A stretch of DNA of 64,000 nt from Chlorophyllum brunneum (lineage: Eukaryota; Basidiomycota; Agaricomycetes; Agaricales; Agaricaceae): NCBI GenBank assembly GCA_963576785.1, contig OY756141.1, positions 3,100,001 to 3,164,000 of the forward strand, written 5' to 3'. Shown here one piece after another: positions 34,901-47,266 of the stretch. The notes under the pieces are model-generated. The model was given only the letters and a program-made list of their open reading frames with translations, was not told where the DNA came from and made no database searches. Every line of letters begins with the position of its first letter. The first letter of the stretch is position 1. The position numbers were made by a program, and so were the translations under genes.

Positions 34901-37900
34901 TCAAAGCTTCAGCATTTCCAACATGAGCTCGGCATCTTGTTCTCCGATTTCTTCATGTCCAAAATACGCAACGTGACCGTTCCCAACGGCTGCATACGCC
35001 ACAGGTACATGCGTGGCCCTCTCCGGTCCAAGTCCCGGCTTACTCCCATACACAATCGCATCGGGGCTAACATCATACAAAAACGACCCTCCAGAATGCA
35101 ACGCAGTCGCGCGTTGCGCAGCATACGGCGATCTCCTGAAAAACTCATGCTCCTGGTTCAACTTTACAGTCAACTCGGTCGCGCATGATATCTTCCACGG
35201 GAGACAGAAATTATCCGTAAGAAACTTCTCGAATTCATCAGGAGCCATCATGAAGCCAAAGTCACCACCGAAGATAACTGTACCACCCGACCAAGCGTAT
35301 CCAACGACTTTGCGTTCCAGCCATTCACGTTCTGGCATTGACATCGTATCATCCAAAACAAGAACGCCGTAAAGATCCGGAGATGAGAGAAGATCTACCA
35401 GTCTGGGGTCGGATAGTCCTTCGTCGGTGATGATCTCTATACCCTTTTCCTTTGATTGACTGAACAATGGTGTTCCTGCATATTCCCCAATGGTAGCACC
35501 GTGGCAAATGACAATGATAAATCTATCTTGAGAGGGCTTTTTGACGGACCGTGGAGTCTTGAGGAGGTCGAACATCGCGAGGACACAGGGTGTCGTACAA
35601 GGTCTTGCGTTGACGTCGCCAATATAACCTACAAATCCCCCCCTATCATTATAGGACAAGGCAATGGGTGTCTGGGACGCAGGCGTGGTTGCATTAATCG
35701 CTGGACGGTAAACCTCATCTCCTGGCTGAACTCCAGATAGGAGAAGTGCTTTGATATGGATATCCTTGGGGAGGAACGGGTACTTGTCCTCGTCGTTATC
35801 CCAGTCACCAGATAACCTAAAGGGATCACTCGTGTAATCTCCGGCCTTCCAACCTAGCCGAAAATTCGCGAAAAGGGGTTCAACCTCGTGATATTTTACG
35901 AATGCGCCGAACGACCCGCCAAAGACCAAGTCACCTCCGTCATCCACATATGACACGAGCTCTTCCAAGAGGAGTTTGTACTTCGGGTCAGTCAATCCAC
36001 AATCTGTGGCGAAGATACCACGAAGGGAGGGAGAAGATGAGAGAGCCCAAGCTTCATCTTCCGTACATGCCTTCTTGACCTCAACCTTTGTTTCGAGAGC
36101 TGCAATTGAGTGTTTGTAAGACCAGGCCATGGCTTCATCGTCATTCAGGGCTAGCTGCATGATGAACGGTTCGTAGTATGTTGATATAGACACCCCCGCA
36201 CTGTGTTGAAAAGGAAAAGAACAGACTTCCGGCACAGACACTGAAGGCGATGCAACAGCACCCCCATTCTTCTTCTTCCCCTTCTTCTTCTTCTTCCCAG
36301 TCGTCTTTCCTGCAGTAGGCTGAAGCTGAGGGAACCCCTCGTCCTTCGGGGTGACCGGTGCTAGTAGCGGTGGCGGTGGCGTATCCAAAAGGCCGAGCAT
36401 GGCCAAGATGGTCTTGGTTGACTCGTCTTCCCCATTGACGTCGCCCAAATAGCTAACCGTTCCAGACCCGATGTGCACAGTCACAGCGGGAGACTCATCA
36501 AAGTCCGTAACAGGAACGGAATTGAATACGAGGGACTGCGTGCGAGACGACTCGTTGGCCGTGTAAACGGCAGATTCGCGACTGATACCCTGGACATGTA
36601 ATGGCTTCATGCTATACGACTCGACGAGTGACGGATTCTTCTTCACGATATCGTTTCTGGAGTTCGTATGGAATATTGTACGGAAGTAGGAACCACGTGC
36701 CCAATTCAAGCCAAAGTTTTGACTGAAGAAGCGGCTGAAGGAATCGCCAGAGATGAAAGAGGGGAATAATCCGCCAAAGACAACCGATCCACCACGTTTG
36801 ACGTAGTCAACCAACTGGGATGCGACTCCAGAGTTGGAACGGTTGATAATGCCTGCATCTCCGACGATGACGCCTATTAACTCTGGTGCACTGAGGTAGG
36901 TCGAGGCCTGTGTGGCGTTTTTCGCGCGTACAAGATTGACTTTATTTCTCAGTGCTTTTAGTAGATGACTGTTCCCGCTATCAAACATCCCCGGATCCGT
37001 GAGGCATATGATGAGAACGGATCGACCTTGATCTTGCGACGTGGGTTCGTTCAACGTGCTGGCTCTCTCTAGTACCTCCTCTTCAACCTTCGAGTCAGGA
37101 TTACAGAGATTGCAGAGCTCGAGGCTCAACCTGTAGCTTTGCACCTTCTGGAGCCGACCATAGGTGGTCGTGTTTTCGAGAGTCCTGATGAGGTGATGAT
37201 CTGGATTAAGACAACCGAGGGCGGCGCGGAATTTCCTCGCTTCCTGGATTTGTTCCTGCGTGCTCCACCAGCCTTGGGGAAGATTTTCCTTCGCATGTGA
37301 ATATATACATTTCGTCCCGTGTTTGCAATTTCCTAGGAGGAAATCCACGCATACGTTCTGGCCACTGCAAATTCACGATTCATGAAATGAAGAATGGGAC
37401 GAAGAAAGAGAATGCAACGCACAGCTCGTCGCGAACGCTGTTATCATCGAGCGCGTGACTGTAGTCGCAGAAGGCACCTTTTGCACAACCGCCATGGTTG
37501 TAGAATTTACAGGCCCTGCCATTCGCTTGGTGATATACGTCCTCGGAGTCGGAATCCAATGGAGGATCCCACTCCTCCCCGTCAAAAGGTGGAAATTCCT
37601 CATCATAATCCTGGTCATCCCTCGGACCGTCTCCAAGCCTTTTCCTCTCTTGTCGTACTTTGGCTAATTCAACGTGAGCTTCTGTGATATCGGGGTGGTG
37701 CTTGATAACAACTGCGAGATCTGACCGAGAATCAGTCGAGGATGTGGGCAAGCCAGTTTACTGTTTACGTACCTAGTTCAGCTGCCTTAAACATGCCTAA
37801 GCCTTTACGGGCCATGGCTCTTCGAAAACGTGCTTTAGCCATGGACGGTGAATGGAATAGGGCACAACCGGCAGCCCATTCTGCAAGCTCATACCTTTGT

Positions 37901-38289
37901 GAATCAGCTTTTCAAAACCGACTATCCACGCGGAAAAAGGGAGTCTACGCACTGCTCGAGCTTGAGATATGCTGCTGCTAGGTTGGACATAACGACTGGT
38001 CGAAGTCCATGCACTCGTGCGGCCTCAATATACTTTGCAATAGCCTCAACGTAACGACCTTCTTTGAAGTTGTCGTTTCCCTAAACATACGAGTAAGTCA
38101 GTACTCGCGAAAGTGATACACTTTAATAAGGACCTCGTTTTTCAGATTTTCGGCCTGTACTTTCCTCCTCTCATTCGCCACTTCCCTGTCTGCCTTTCTT
38201 TTTGTCAATAAAGCTTCCTTCCATTCATGAGTGTGTGGTGGATGCCAAGCCTGGTCAAGCACCACCGCATATCCTGTGCGAGCTTCCAT
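34901..38289 (-). CDS. TPR and double CCCH zinc-finger protein with three repeated modules
   Basis: A large protein of roughly 1,050 residues in five or more exons. Exon 1 starts MEARTGYAVVLDQAWHPPHT and has a Lys/Glu-rich helix. A TPR-like region follows (GNDNFKEGRYVEAIAKYIEA, SNLAAAYLKLEQ, ARFRRAMARKGLG). Next come an acidic linker and two CCCH fingers, CKFYNHGGCAKGAFCDYSH and CVDFLLGNCKHGTKCIYSH, both C-x7-C-x5-C-x3-H and joined by an intron near 37.37 kb. The final 780 residues hold three copies of an alpha/beta module with signatures VKRGGSVVFGGLFPSF, VDDGGDLVFGGSFGAFV and AWSGGTVIFGGDFGFMM. A Lys-rich stretch (KTTGKKKKKGKKKNGG) lies between modules 1 and 2. CCCH fingers suggest RNA binding. 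The modules resemble a ThuA or amidotransferase-like fold only loosely, and I assign no enzyme activity. Confidence 0.82.
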
Positions 38290-39190
38290 ACTGCGCCGTC
38301 GCCGTGTTTAGAGGGATGGTCGAACGCATTGACCAGATGCAGGGGCTCATAATGTAAATCACGGCACGTGACCGCGACTCATTTAGCGGAGATCGCGAAT
38401 AGGGACACAAGTACCCGACCGATGACAGCCCAGACGCCTCTCAGCAACGGGAGAGACGATATTGAGGAGAGTGGTCTGGGACATCGTTTCGTTTACTCAC
38501 AGGCACTTCTTTTGAACTAATCGAGTCCATGTATGCTCAGCATCAGGATCTGGGCAAGTTCGCGGTAGTCCACGACATGAGCCAGTACTCGCCAAAGGAA
38601 AACCAAGTCTGAATCTGAAGCAGGCGGCATCCAGCAGGCGATCCAACCCCCCCACTGTGGCCGCACTTAACTACCAGCGCTAAATCACCCACCTGCGACG
38701 CAAAGTCCTACAAGCGGATCTGTTTGACTAATTGCGAGCTACCTTTCAGCCTAGGGCGGGTAAAAATCTTGCACCTTGTCGAGATAGCGGTCGCAGTCAC
38801 GGGGACAAGGGATTTCGTCCATTCTCATGTAATTGACAATTCACATTAGTCCACCATAGACCCACGGAAAGGTTCTGAATATGATAACCCTTTGTAATAT
38901 ATAGGGGAGCTTAGGTAGGAACTGGCTAAGCGCAGCGAGACGGGTTGAAGGAGCCTGGTGTACGGTTGAACATGAGAAAAAAACTTGTCCAAAGGGGCTT
39001 CAAATGCAGGTGATTTATCCATCAAATTACACTTCGGAGGACCAGGATCCATCCGTGATAAGCATAAACCGAGGCCGAAACCACTGTGTGTATAGGAATT
39101 GGTGAATATCGATGAACTTGGTCACAAGCCACAATATGCTAGACATCAAGGTCTGGCACAGTTCGCGCTAGCTGACGACATATCACCAAA
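38290..39190. repeat. Non-coding stretch with a diverged 0.6 kb direct repeat
   Basis: No gene called. The segment 38530-38640 is repeated at 39130-39235 (shared AGTTCGCG..AG..GACGACAT and TGAATCTGAAG...GGCGGTAT). A second shared stretch lies at 38790 and 39420 (GCGGTCGCAG / GCGGTCACAG), so a block of about 0.6 kb was duplicated in tandem. Minus-strand frames here (38846-39052 and 39198-39572) show faint protein similarity (PVTATAI / PVTATTI). That suggests a decayed coding region. Confidence 0.45.
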
Positions 39191-39199
39191 GTGAAAATC

Positions 39200-42100
39200 A
39201 AATTGAATCTGAAGTTGGCGGTATTGAATATATATCAGAGGAGTCCGACGCTGGCCCATTGCTTGTTTTCCCGGTCCCAGTCGAGCCACAAGAGACATGG
39301 TCCATATACACTATCCGTAATGTAAAATTTGGCCAGTGGGGTTTGTTGACGAGGGCGAACCCGGCTGGGTATGGGAACGGATGAAAAATTGGGCTTAACG
39401 GACGATCGAAAATTGTGGTTGCGGTCACAGGAATGGGAAACTGGAATACGGGCCACTTTCGTGTCACCTGTGTGGAAGACAACTCACATTGGCCGTGACG
39501 CCAAGGAAGACAAGCCCTTGTAGTTGTGGGCGGGGGCTGGGGAGGAGTGGGCTTTCGACTCTCGAGTTCCATAACAGTTGGAAAAGTGTTGTGTTCGGGG
39601 AAGGGACGAGTTCGGGATGTTTGTCGATGTGGCAGGCGGTCGAGTCGTCGGCCGCTGTTGGATTGGTAGACCGGGATCTATGTGGATGGTCTTTGCGCCG
39701 TCGCCATGGTACAGGATGTAGAGACTGAAAAAAATGGTGCGATGTGAGGTTGGGCGTAAGCGTTCAGGGGAAGCGGACTGACCATAAAAGCTTGGGGTTT
39801 TTGCATCATGGACATGAGGAAGTCTGTTCAGGTGTATTACAGAGCTGGAAGACCGCGGCGAAGTTATCGGCATGGAGGCCCGTCCATAGATGATATAAAT
39901 TGAGTAAGGATGGGAGCGTGACAAGTTCGGGACAAACACGACCTGCTCTCTCTCGTCCACCGCCTTCTGTCCACTTCCTTGCTCTCTGCAGCCGCGCGCA
40001 CCGTTGGAAAACACGCATAGACTAATATCCAAAGCAGATATAATCGCCCTACACATGATAGGCGAAAGGCACCCATTGCTCGTTCATCGCGCTCCACACT
40101 CAGCTCGCAAATCCCCTTCACTAACCACCACCCCGCCGGAGCATTTGATGTGCATACAGCCGTAGGAAGAGGCAGAGGCAGGGGCTATTTTCTTGGGGTT
40201 GCAGGAAATGTTCAGTTCATGGGTGGTGGCTCGGTGATTGGTACGGAACTCACACCCGGCTCGCTTGTCTTTCTTCTAACAAACTGGCAAACGGGACTTT
40301 ATTTTCTTTCCCGACTGACAGATTTGTAGACAACGCCAAGAATATCCTCGCTTTGTGACTAGCCTTGAAGTTGATCATCATCCCGCTCTGATGACGCCGT
40401 GCCACCGCACTTCGCATGGAGGGACAGTCAAGGTGCAGAAATCGAATCCATTCAATCCGCTACGCATCTCCGTACTTGCAGTATGGACTCTAGACGATAG
40501 GCCTGTCTAAAGGCTCCCTCGAGTCTTAGTACCTTGACGTCCAGCAGTCTGTCCGTGTCCTGTGGCACTTCGATTCAGCCACCTGCACATCCGTTATTCA
40601 CGATTTTCATTTCCCCCACTGATCGACAATCCGCGTCGTTGGCTTTGTGCATAGCGGGAGGCTTCCAGTGACCTTATCAGGGTCCCCGAACTTGGCGCCC
40701 GTCTTGGAGCCAACCACGCACAGGTAACACCCAGGCTTCGCGCATGTTGGATCCAGTTCCGGAGTCTCTGGGCTATTCCCCTCGCCAGGTCACTCAGTTG
40801 GAGGAATTCTATCTCAAAACTTGGTGCTTTGATGCTGGTAGACTTGATTGCTGGACTATTTCCTTGCGGCCGCTCCTGAATTCTTCGCCTTGAAGCAGAC
40901 AATCTTGTTTCTCTCCACGGAGCTATCTCATACAACAATCAGTCTGATCCCTTGGTGGTGGTTGATAGTTTGGAGGTTGGGCTGACTTACATCACTCGGG
41001 CGTCTTATATCCGACTCGGCTATGCACCATGTTCCACGGTCACAAGATGTCCTGGTGTCGCGAAAGTGGCATTCTGACTCGACCTGCCGCGAGCGTGTGT
41101 GCTGGGTGGGGCTCGCCGGTGATGGGACATGTGGGAGCGGTGATGGCGGGCTCGCCCCGAGCGTTGTGTGACTCGGAGCGTCGGGTACAGGCGTCATGGC
41201 GCGTTTCAGTGGTATCGAGGGTGATACATGTTATCCTTCGTCCTCTAAATGTATGCTGCTTTTGTGCTCTCGAGCCTGTGTTTGATCAGTCCTTCGGCCT
41301 GACCAGCGAGGCTTATCGACTCGTCGGCTGTTTCTCTGCAAGAAGAGCCGTCAAAGGGGAATCAGAAAAGACAACAGCAGTGGGGCAAGGAGCATGGTTG
41401 AAAATCCCTGATATACGCGTGTATGGAACAGAGGGAGAGATTGCTGAGGCGATTCCGACTTCACGAATAGCCAAGGTCTAGCGGGCTGCCGAAGTCATGG
41501 TTTGAGGTGGGATGGTGACTGCGCAATGCGCATTGATGGATTGAGTGTCGCCCAGAAGCACGTCCTCTGTGGGAGCCTTGAGGTGGACGAGTAGGAGGAG
41601 GACCGGAGCTATCTGAAGGGCAAGAGAGTAGTTGCTGGAGACACTCAGCGTTTCTACCCATGTTGGAAGATATATCCGAGAGATTGTCTATGGCAGAAGC
41701 TTGGGGAAGCAGCCGGCCAGGAGGATGTTGCCCGCCTTCGAAGTTGCTAGGAATGTCGCAGCCTTCCATTTCGTCAAGGTTGACCGCCGCTCAATCTCGC
41801 CCTCGTTTCGCCCTTCGTCTACGCGCTCGAAGGCTATCGTACAATTCAGCTCCTCCTTGGATTTTTAACAGACTTCTTACCAAAAAGTCCCATCTCTCCA
41901 CCTCCTCGTCCTTCATCCTTGTTCTTCGATCCCACGCGCATTGAGAATAGATGGAGCGTGGATCATCATCCCTCATATGATGGAATGATGAACCGAGAGG
42001 ATGGATGAGGGATCGTTCGCAGGGCACTAAGAATAGTCCTTCTCGTCATTCTCTGGGCTATGAACGGCGTATACGCGAAGAACCAAAGGGCAAGCTTTTG

Positions 42101-42550
42101 CACCCCCAAACTTGGAAGAGTGACAAATTGCCCCCGCGAGAGTCCCCATGTCACAAATCAAGTCCGCCTTGGACCTTTTTTACATCCAATAATCGTGGCT
42201 AGCCACTGTGAGGAGTCGGCTTTGTTGTATGGCCAACTTGGTGTGATATCGTGTTAGACGATCGACAACGGTCTACAGCTGGCGAATTCGGGGGTGTGGT
42301 GACCTCAAGACGTTGCGAGGGTCGGCGGGATTGCGCAGATATACCAGCTCAAAAAGGTATAACGCCGTACCTTCAACGTACACGCACTGGTCTCTTAATT
42401 GGATTCACTTCTCTTTTGGCCTCCCCACCCCCCCTTCTCTCTTATTCCACACTCTTTTCACACTCTCCGCTCCCTTTTTTTTTGCTTGGCTTTCGTCTTG
42501 CTATTGCTTTGACCCTCTCATTTCTCGTTTTCTGACGGTTTTCGTTTCTC
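39200..42550 (+). repeat. Upstream segment of unit D
   Basis: It is homologous to the segments before copies E and F and, inverted, to those of B and C. In order it has a distal part with minus-strand pieces (39484-40056), the APWRETRLSASRRRIQE-encoding piece (minus, 40594-40938) and the conserved TGACTTACATCACTCGGG...CTTATATCC block at 40983-41012. The dyad follows at 41965-41990, then the TATA-like CAGATATACCAG (42337-42348) and a CT-rich leader up to the X start. In this copy the AP-1-like heptamer is TGACTTA instead of TGACTCA. Confidence 0.6.
41965..41990. promoter_or_regulatory. CATATG-centred dyad, unit D
   Basis: Imperfect dyad around CTCATATGATGG flanked by ATCATC and TGATGA. The equivalents in the other units lie at 15641-15667 (B), 21644-21670 (C), 48216-48240 (E) and 54167-54190 (F), always about 540-590 bp upstream of the X start codon. 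It is absent from A and G as far as I can see. The conserved symmetry suggests a protein-binding site, but this is inference. Confidence 0.4.
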
Positions 42551-43279
42551 ATGCCTTCCCCTGATATTGACCCTATGGCATATCCGCTTCCTGGTGTTGG
42601 GCCGTCCCGCCCATGTACCATGACTTTTTCGGCTCAAAGATACGAGCCTCGTCGCCCGACACCAGCATATCGCGCTGGCGGCCGACCAACGCAGCTGATC
42701 CTTCAAGACGTAGATGAAGCTCTGCGGACAGAAATGCTGCGCGTGTTGTCTCCTACGCTCGCATTTCCTCCTCCTGATGCGGTGGTAGGTTTTTTTTACT
42801 CTTCGTTCTCAGTGAGGTTGGCTGACACCACTCTTGGACAGTTCCTGACGCAATTTGTGCGTTTGGATAGAAGGGGTACTGGTGTTGAAAGGGAAGTATT
42901 GACTCAGAAGGTATGCGTTTTCTCTCAACTGGTGCTCTTCACTCTCATAGTTAATACTCGCTCATTATCACTGTCTTTTTCCACTGTGATGCTCGCATAG
43001 CTGCGCCGCCCGTACGAGAGTCTCGAAAAACGCGCTGGAATGATGATGAAAAAGTCCATTGCCGGCCTTGTTACTGTATGGGTTCCACTCCGCAATGGTA
43101 CCCGACACATATGGAATTCTGCCATAGTGGGTTTCGTCATTTCCTTGTCCTTGGTTTTCAACGCTGAGATTGAAAAATGATAGCGCCTTGTGGGACTTTT
43201 CAAAAGGTTTCTGAGAAATGCTGTTGGGCAGTTAGTTGGTGCTGGAAGAGTGCCCATGATTCGTGTTGAAGTTGCGTGA
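42551..43279 (+). CDS. Family X protein, copy D
   Basis: Exons 42551-42784, 42842-42910, 43001-43126 and 43184-43279 join in phase 0 into 174 residues. Start MPSPDIDPMAYPLPGVGPSR, core TMTFSAQRYEPRRPTPA, then LILQDVDEALRTEM. Exon 2 is FLTQFVRLDRRGTGVERE..TQK. Exon 3 is LRRPYESLEKRAGMMMKKS with VTVWVPLRNGTRHIWNSA. Exon 4 is RLVGLFKRFLRNAVGQLV..RVPMIRVEVA. All introns are GT-AG. A TATA-like GATATACC lies 210 bp upstream of the ATG, with a long pyrimidine-rich leader between them. The family is unknown, and no signal peptide or membrane helix is visible. Confidence 0.78.
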
Positions 43280-43339
43280 TGTGCGGATGGTGTGAGTGCA
43301 GGAAAGCACGTATAAGCTCTGGTAGAAATGGTAGATTTT

Positions 43340-44120
43340 TTCGTAACACAGTTCTTGGGGTTTTCATTGGAGGAATCTTGTTCTTGTCGACGTAATGTAT
43401 ATAAGGTCCTATCTTACTATTGACTACTACGCTCGTTATTCGTCGCTATTGGGTTTGGTGCGCATGATGGTATCTAGAGAATACTATGATCAGGTGAGCA
43501 AAAAGCCAATAATGTAGAATGGGGAGGCTTGTTGAACTTGTGTCACTTCAAAACGGGAGGTGGCAGAAGTATCGACGGTGTTGTCGAAAGGTTTGAGTTC
43601 GGACAAGGCTTAGACTTTAACTTCCAACGGACATTAGTAGCGCTAGTTAGATACTTGATAGTTCGGAAAATCCCAAACCGGTTCCGGGCGCTCAAGCTGG
43701 AACGGAAACATTAAGCGCAGAGTTACAAGTCTTGAACGGGAATTTACCAAATCGAACACACCGGACAAACCCGCCTGAAAACTGATGGCGAATCCAAGTC
43801 CAAAGCCAATCCCCGGATTGTCAAAAAGAGGACTAAGATAGATAATTGTAATGCAGCTATTGTCGGCTGCCTGCGATGGCTCTCAAACGTTTCAAACTGG
43901 TCAAGTTGACAAGGGAAGCTCATCCCAATCGACGTGGGCTGCGCACAAACTCACCCTCCCGCAGATCCATATACTGTACAGAAAAGATGGGATCCGGGAA
44001 ACATTGGTAGTTGTTTGATTTATTGTAGGGATTCGTTGGAGGACGACCCTGGGTCTGATTCGAGCAGTGACGCCACACTTTGATGGGATGGTATCGTAAA
44101 AGAATTGTGATACTGCCTCG
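43340..44120 (-). pseudogene. 'EFK' segment of unit D
   Basis: Convergent with copy D. On the minus strand it shows GVTARIRPRVVLQR near 44.05 kb and VRWKLKSKPCPNSNLSTTPS near 43.6 kb, matching pieces of other units, with stops between. The block at 43350-43440 (TTGGGGTTTTCATTGGAGGA, then GTCGACGTAATGTATATAAG) is one of the best conserved parts of the unit and is present in copies B-F. Confidence 0.5.
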
Positions 44121-44935
44121 AGTCCCTCACGATCGTAGACGCGAGGCCGGACGAGAAGTCCATAACGTTTCGGAGTTGCGCTCCGGAAGGCTAAGATGCA
44201 TCCGTAGCGTATGGGAACCGAGCCAGGTCGGTGGGGGAATTACCTAAATAGTGCTCAACGCCGTCCCGTGTTTCCGCGTCAATTTCTCGACCACAGTCAA
44301 TAGAGAAATCCGATCTCGAAGAGATATACTAGAGCGGCGAATGGGATATTCGATAGCCGCGTGTTTGTAAGATGGAGAGGCTCGGCAATGAAGCTCGTCA
44401 TGTGTGCGGATGGCGTCTTGTCGAGAATTGCGGGATCGCTGGCAATGCGGTTTGCGAGGAGGGGTCGATAGTCAGGAAGATAAACAGCTAGTTGATATGC
44501 GATAGTTGGCACAACCGTGCTCGGGTCGTTCCGATTGTTCGGACGAGAGAAGTAGGACGCGCCGAGAAGGCATTTCTTGACACAGCTCGGCGAATATTTG
44601 GGCTATGGCTGACTTTCCCGTACCAGCGAAGCCGCTGAGCCATATCATCTTCCACTGGCGTTGTGGATTGCCGAGCCACTTCCTGAGCAAAGATCCAATT
44701 CGCTGGCGAGTTCCAGGGTGACATAGAGGGGGTGGGTAGCGGGCACTCGGGTCAACGGCAGCATCGGGCCAAGTATGAGGAAGGAGGCTACCATGAATCA
44801 GGTAAGTTTCTGGCTGTTCCATGCTCAAAAATAAGGGCCCTCTTGACCGCTCTCGTTGGACGTTAATTGAGAAGGTACGAAATGTGAGGACCACTCGAGG
44901 ATCATGGTGGACCGGAAGGAAGGCTGGTATACCTC
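44120..44935 (-). pseudogene. NACHT/STAND gene relic, unit D/E
   Basis: The relic begins with ATG at 44905 (MILEWSSHFVPSQ), as in the full gene. It keeps LLPHTWPDAAVDPSARYPPP, CHPGTRQRIGSLLRKWL and an intact-looking P-loop GFAGTGKSAIAQIFAELC. It then shifts frame and continues as TIAYQLAVYLPDYRPLLANR. After a deletion of the Walker B region it picks up again at DFSIDCGREIDAETRDGVE. The internal deletion and frameshifts make it non-functional. Confidence 0.8.
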
Positions 44936-44959
44936 AGACCAGAGTGGCCATCATTGATT

Positions 44960-45840
44960 TTAGAACCCGAATTGTCTGCATATATTAATGAAGTGGGCAG
45001 GTAAGATTCGTCACTGTGTCCGGGCCCTGGCTTTCAACGTTTTCAACAATCACCTTCCCAGAAGGGACCTTTGGCAATTTCGTACAGTGCACCTTCTGCC
45101 AGATAGGTAATATTGCGTGGCTTGGTATGCTAAAAATGATACACTCGTCATGGGAGGTCTCATCAAAGTGTTTGAAATATATGAGCTGACCTTGGACTTA
45201 GACGTTTGAGTCAGGGCGAATATTGGTATTGCATTAGTCGATAGTAGCGACCGACCACGGGATTGAAGGGTCGCCAACGGGGTTGCTAGGATTTGGGCCC
45301 GGTGTCCTGAAACTCGTACACGTAGTCCGTAGCTCAGGACCCAGAGGCCTTGATGACTGACGACCATTCGGTTGGGCTATCGTCCCAAGATATCTCCTCC
45401 AAGTGTGAATCTTGAATAGCGGTAGTTGGACTGCGGCTGGAGGCCCGAGAGAAAGCACCGGACCAGGCCGTCAAGATGGTGGGTCCATTGCCCAGTGCCC
45501 GGCTGTTGACTGAGAGTGAATACGGAAATTTATTTACTCGTCGCGCAGTCAACAATCTTGTCTCACTTCTCGTTATGCGATGCGAAATCATTCACTAGCC
45601 TACGGAGCTGAGGCGACGGGGAAAATATACCAGATAGCGGAACTTGAATCCGACGAACACGAGGCTGGCCATCTGGCTGGTAAATTGGCGTGTTCGGTAT
45701 ATCAGTAAATGCAGGTTGCTTGTCACTACGGCTTAAGTCTAATCGATGCCGGGTAGGAAAACATGGCTTCCAACCCTAGAGTACCATACGTTGGCAACTT
45801 GATGTGTTCGGCGAGCTGTTGAGTTCGGACTGGTTCTGAC
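44960..45840 (-). pseudogene. 'Z' segment between units D and E
   Basis: This is the best readable Z segment. Pieces on the minus strand include ISHRITRSE, FSRASSRSPTTAIQDSHLEE, ISWDDSPTEWSSVIKASGS, NPSNPVGDPSIPWSVATID, and QLIYFKHFDETSHDECIIFS followed by SHAILPIWQKVHC. They lie in different frames, so either several introns or several frameshifts are present. Equivalent pieces occur at 18.1-18.5 kb and 51.2-51.8 kb. No known domain recognised. Confidence 0.4.
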
Positions 45841-47235
45841 CAGGGGTATAGGGATGGTCGAGTCGTCTGCCACTGGTGGGTCGGGTGTGCGCCGTCATTG
45901 TTGCACGGGATAAAGAGAATAACCAGATCATCAGGATAGTTTGAGCCTAAGCATTGAGTGAAGCGAACTAACCGCGAGAGTTTAAGCTTTTAAGAGCTTG
46001 GCCTCACCCGCATGAAGAAATCCAGTCAGGTACGGAGGTCTGGAGGAATCCATTCCACGAAATGTATCTGCGGCGAATTTATCGGGACTGTGGCCAAGTT
46101 CATCAATAGCAAGCGAAGAAAATATTTGAACGGAAGATGAATTTGAAATTGCAGCTTGTGAGCGTGACCATTTCGGGACGGCGCAGAGCTTTCACGTCGT
46201 GCCCTCATCCACTGCGGTCGGTCCAGCTTTTTTACTCCTTCGAACTGCTCGCGCGCCGTTGTAAAATACGCACTGACCAATTTTCTGAAGACATCCAACG
46301 CCAACACAATGGCCCTACGGGTGGTGGCCGAGAACCACCTATCACTCTTCGCTCGTTTCATTGCACCCCACACCCCACGCTTTCACGAGCGACTGTCCCG
46401 CCAATGTATTTGATATAGCCGGAAGAGAAGAGAGGGAGAGAGAGACATGGGGTATTTCTTGGGATCGCTGAAAAAGTCCGGTTTTTGGTTGACTCAAGGA
46501 TTGGTGTGCAACTCATACTTGTCTTTCTACTAATGAGCCGGCAACAGGACGCCCACTGCCCTCCATAATTGCAGAATTTGGGGACAATACCAAGTATTTC
46601 TGCGTTTCGTTGCTGGCGGTTTTTGCTCTTGAAATCAATCACCCCTGTTTGATGACCCGCCAGTCACTTTTGCTCAGACAACAAGCGGCAGAAACCCAAT
46701 CCATTCAATCCGCTACGCATTTTCGTACGCGCTATATAGACCCCAGACGAACAGCTGTCTAATGGCTCTTCTCGAGTCTTAGTGCTTTGACGTCCAGCAG
46801 TCCAGGTCTTCGGGTGCTTCGATTTGGCCATCGGTGCACCCACTTCCTTCGCTATTCACCATTTTCATTCCCCATTGGCATACGACCCGTAGTTTTGACT
46901 TCGTGCACAGAGGAACGCTTGCGGTGGCTTCGGGTCAGGGTCGGTATCGAACTTGGCGCTTGTCTTGAAGCCAACCACACACAGGCAGCACTCAGATCTT
47001 GCGCATTGGATCCAGTTCCGGAGTTACTGGGCCACTCCCGTCGCCAGGTCACTTCGCTAGCGGAGATCTATCTCAACTGCTGGACATTTTGATCCGGGTG
47101 GACTTGATTGCTGGACTAAATTCTTGAGGCCGACTCTTGGATCCTTCATCTTGAAGCAGACAATCTCCACGGAACTATCTCATACAACGGTCAGCCTGAT
47201 TCTTTAGTGGTGGTTGACAACTTGGAGGGTTGGGG

Positions 47236-47266
47236 TGACTCACATCATTCGGGCACCTTATATCCG
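47236..47266 (+). promoter_or_regulatory. Conserved TGACTCA / TATATCC block (unit E example)
   Basis: TGACTCA, the consensus site of Gcn4/AP-1 bZIP proteins, is followed after about 17 bp by CTTATATCC. The same pair occurs in all seven units at 1.3-1.6 kb upstream of X: 11953-11985 and 57990-58022 (A/G form), 16569-16600, 22697-22727, 40983-41012 and 53249-53279. It could be a promoter for an unannotated transcript or a distal element for X. Direction cannot be settled from sequence. Confidence 0.45.
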
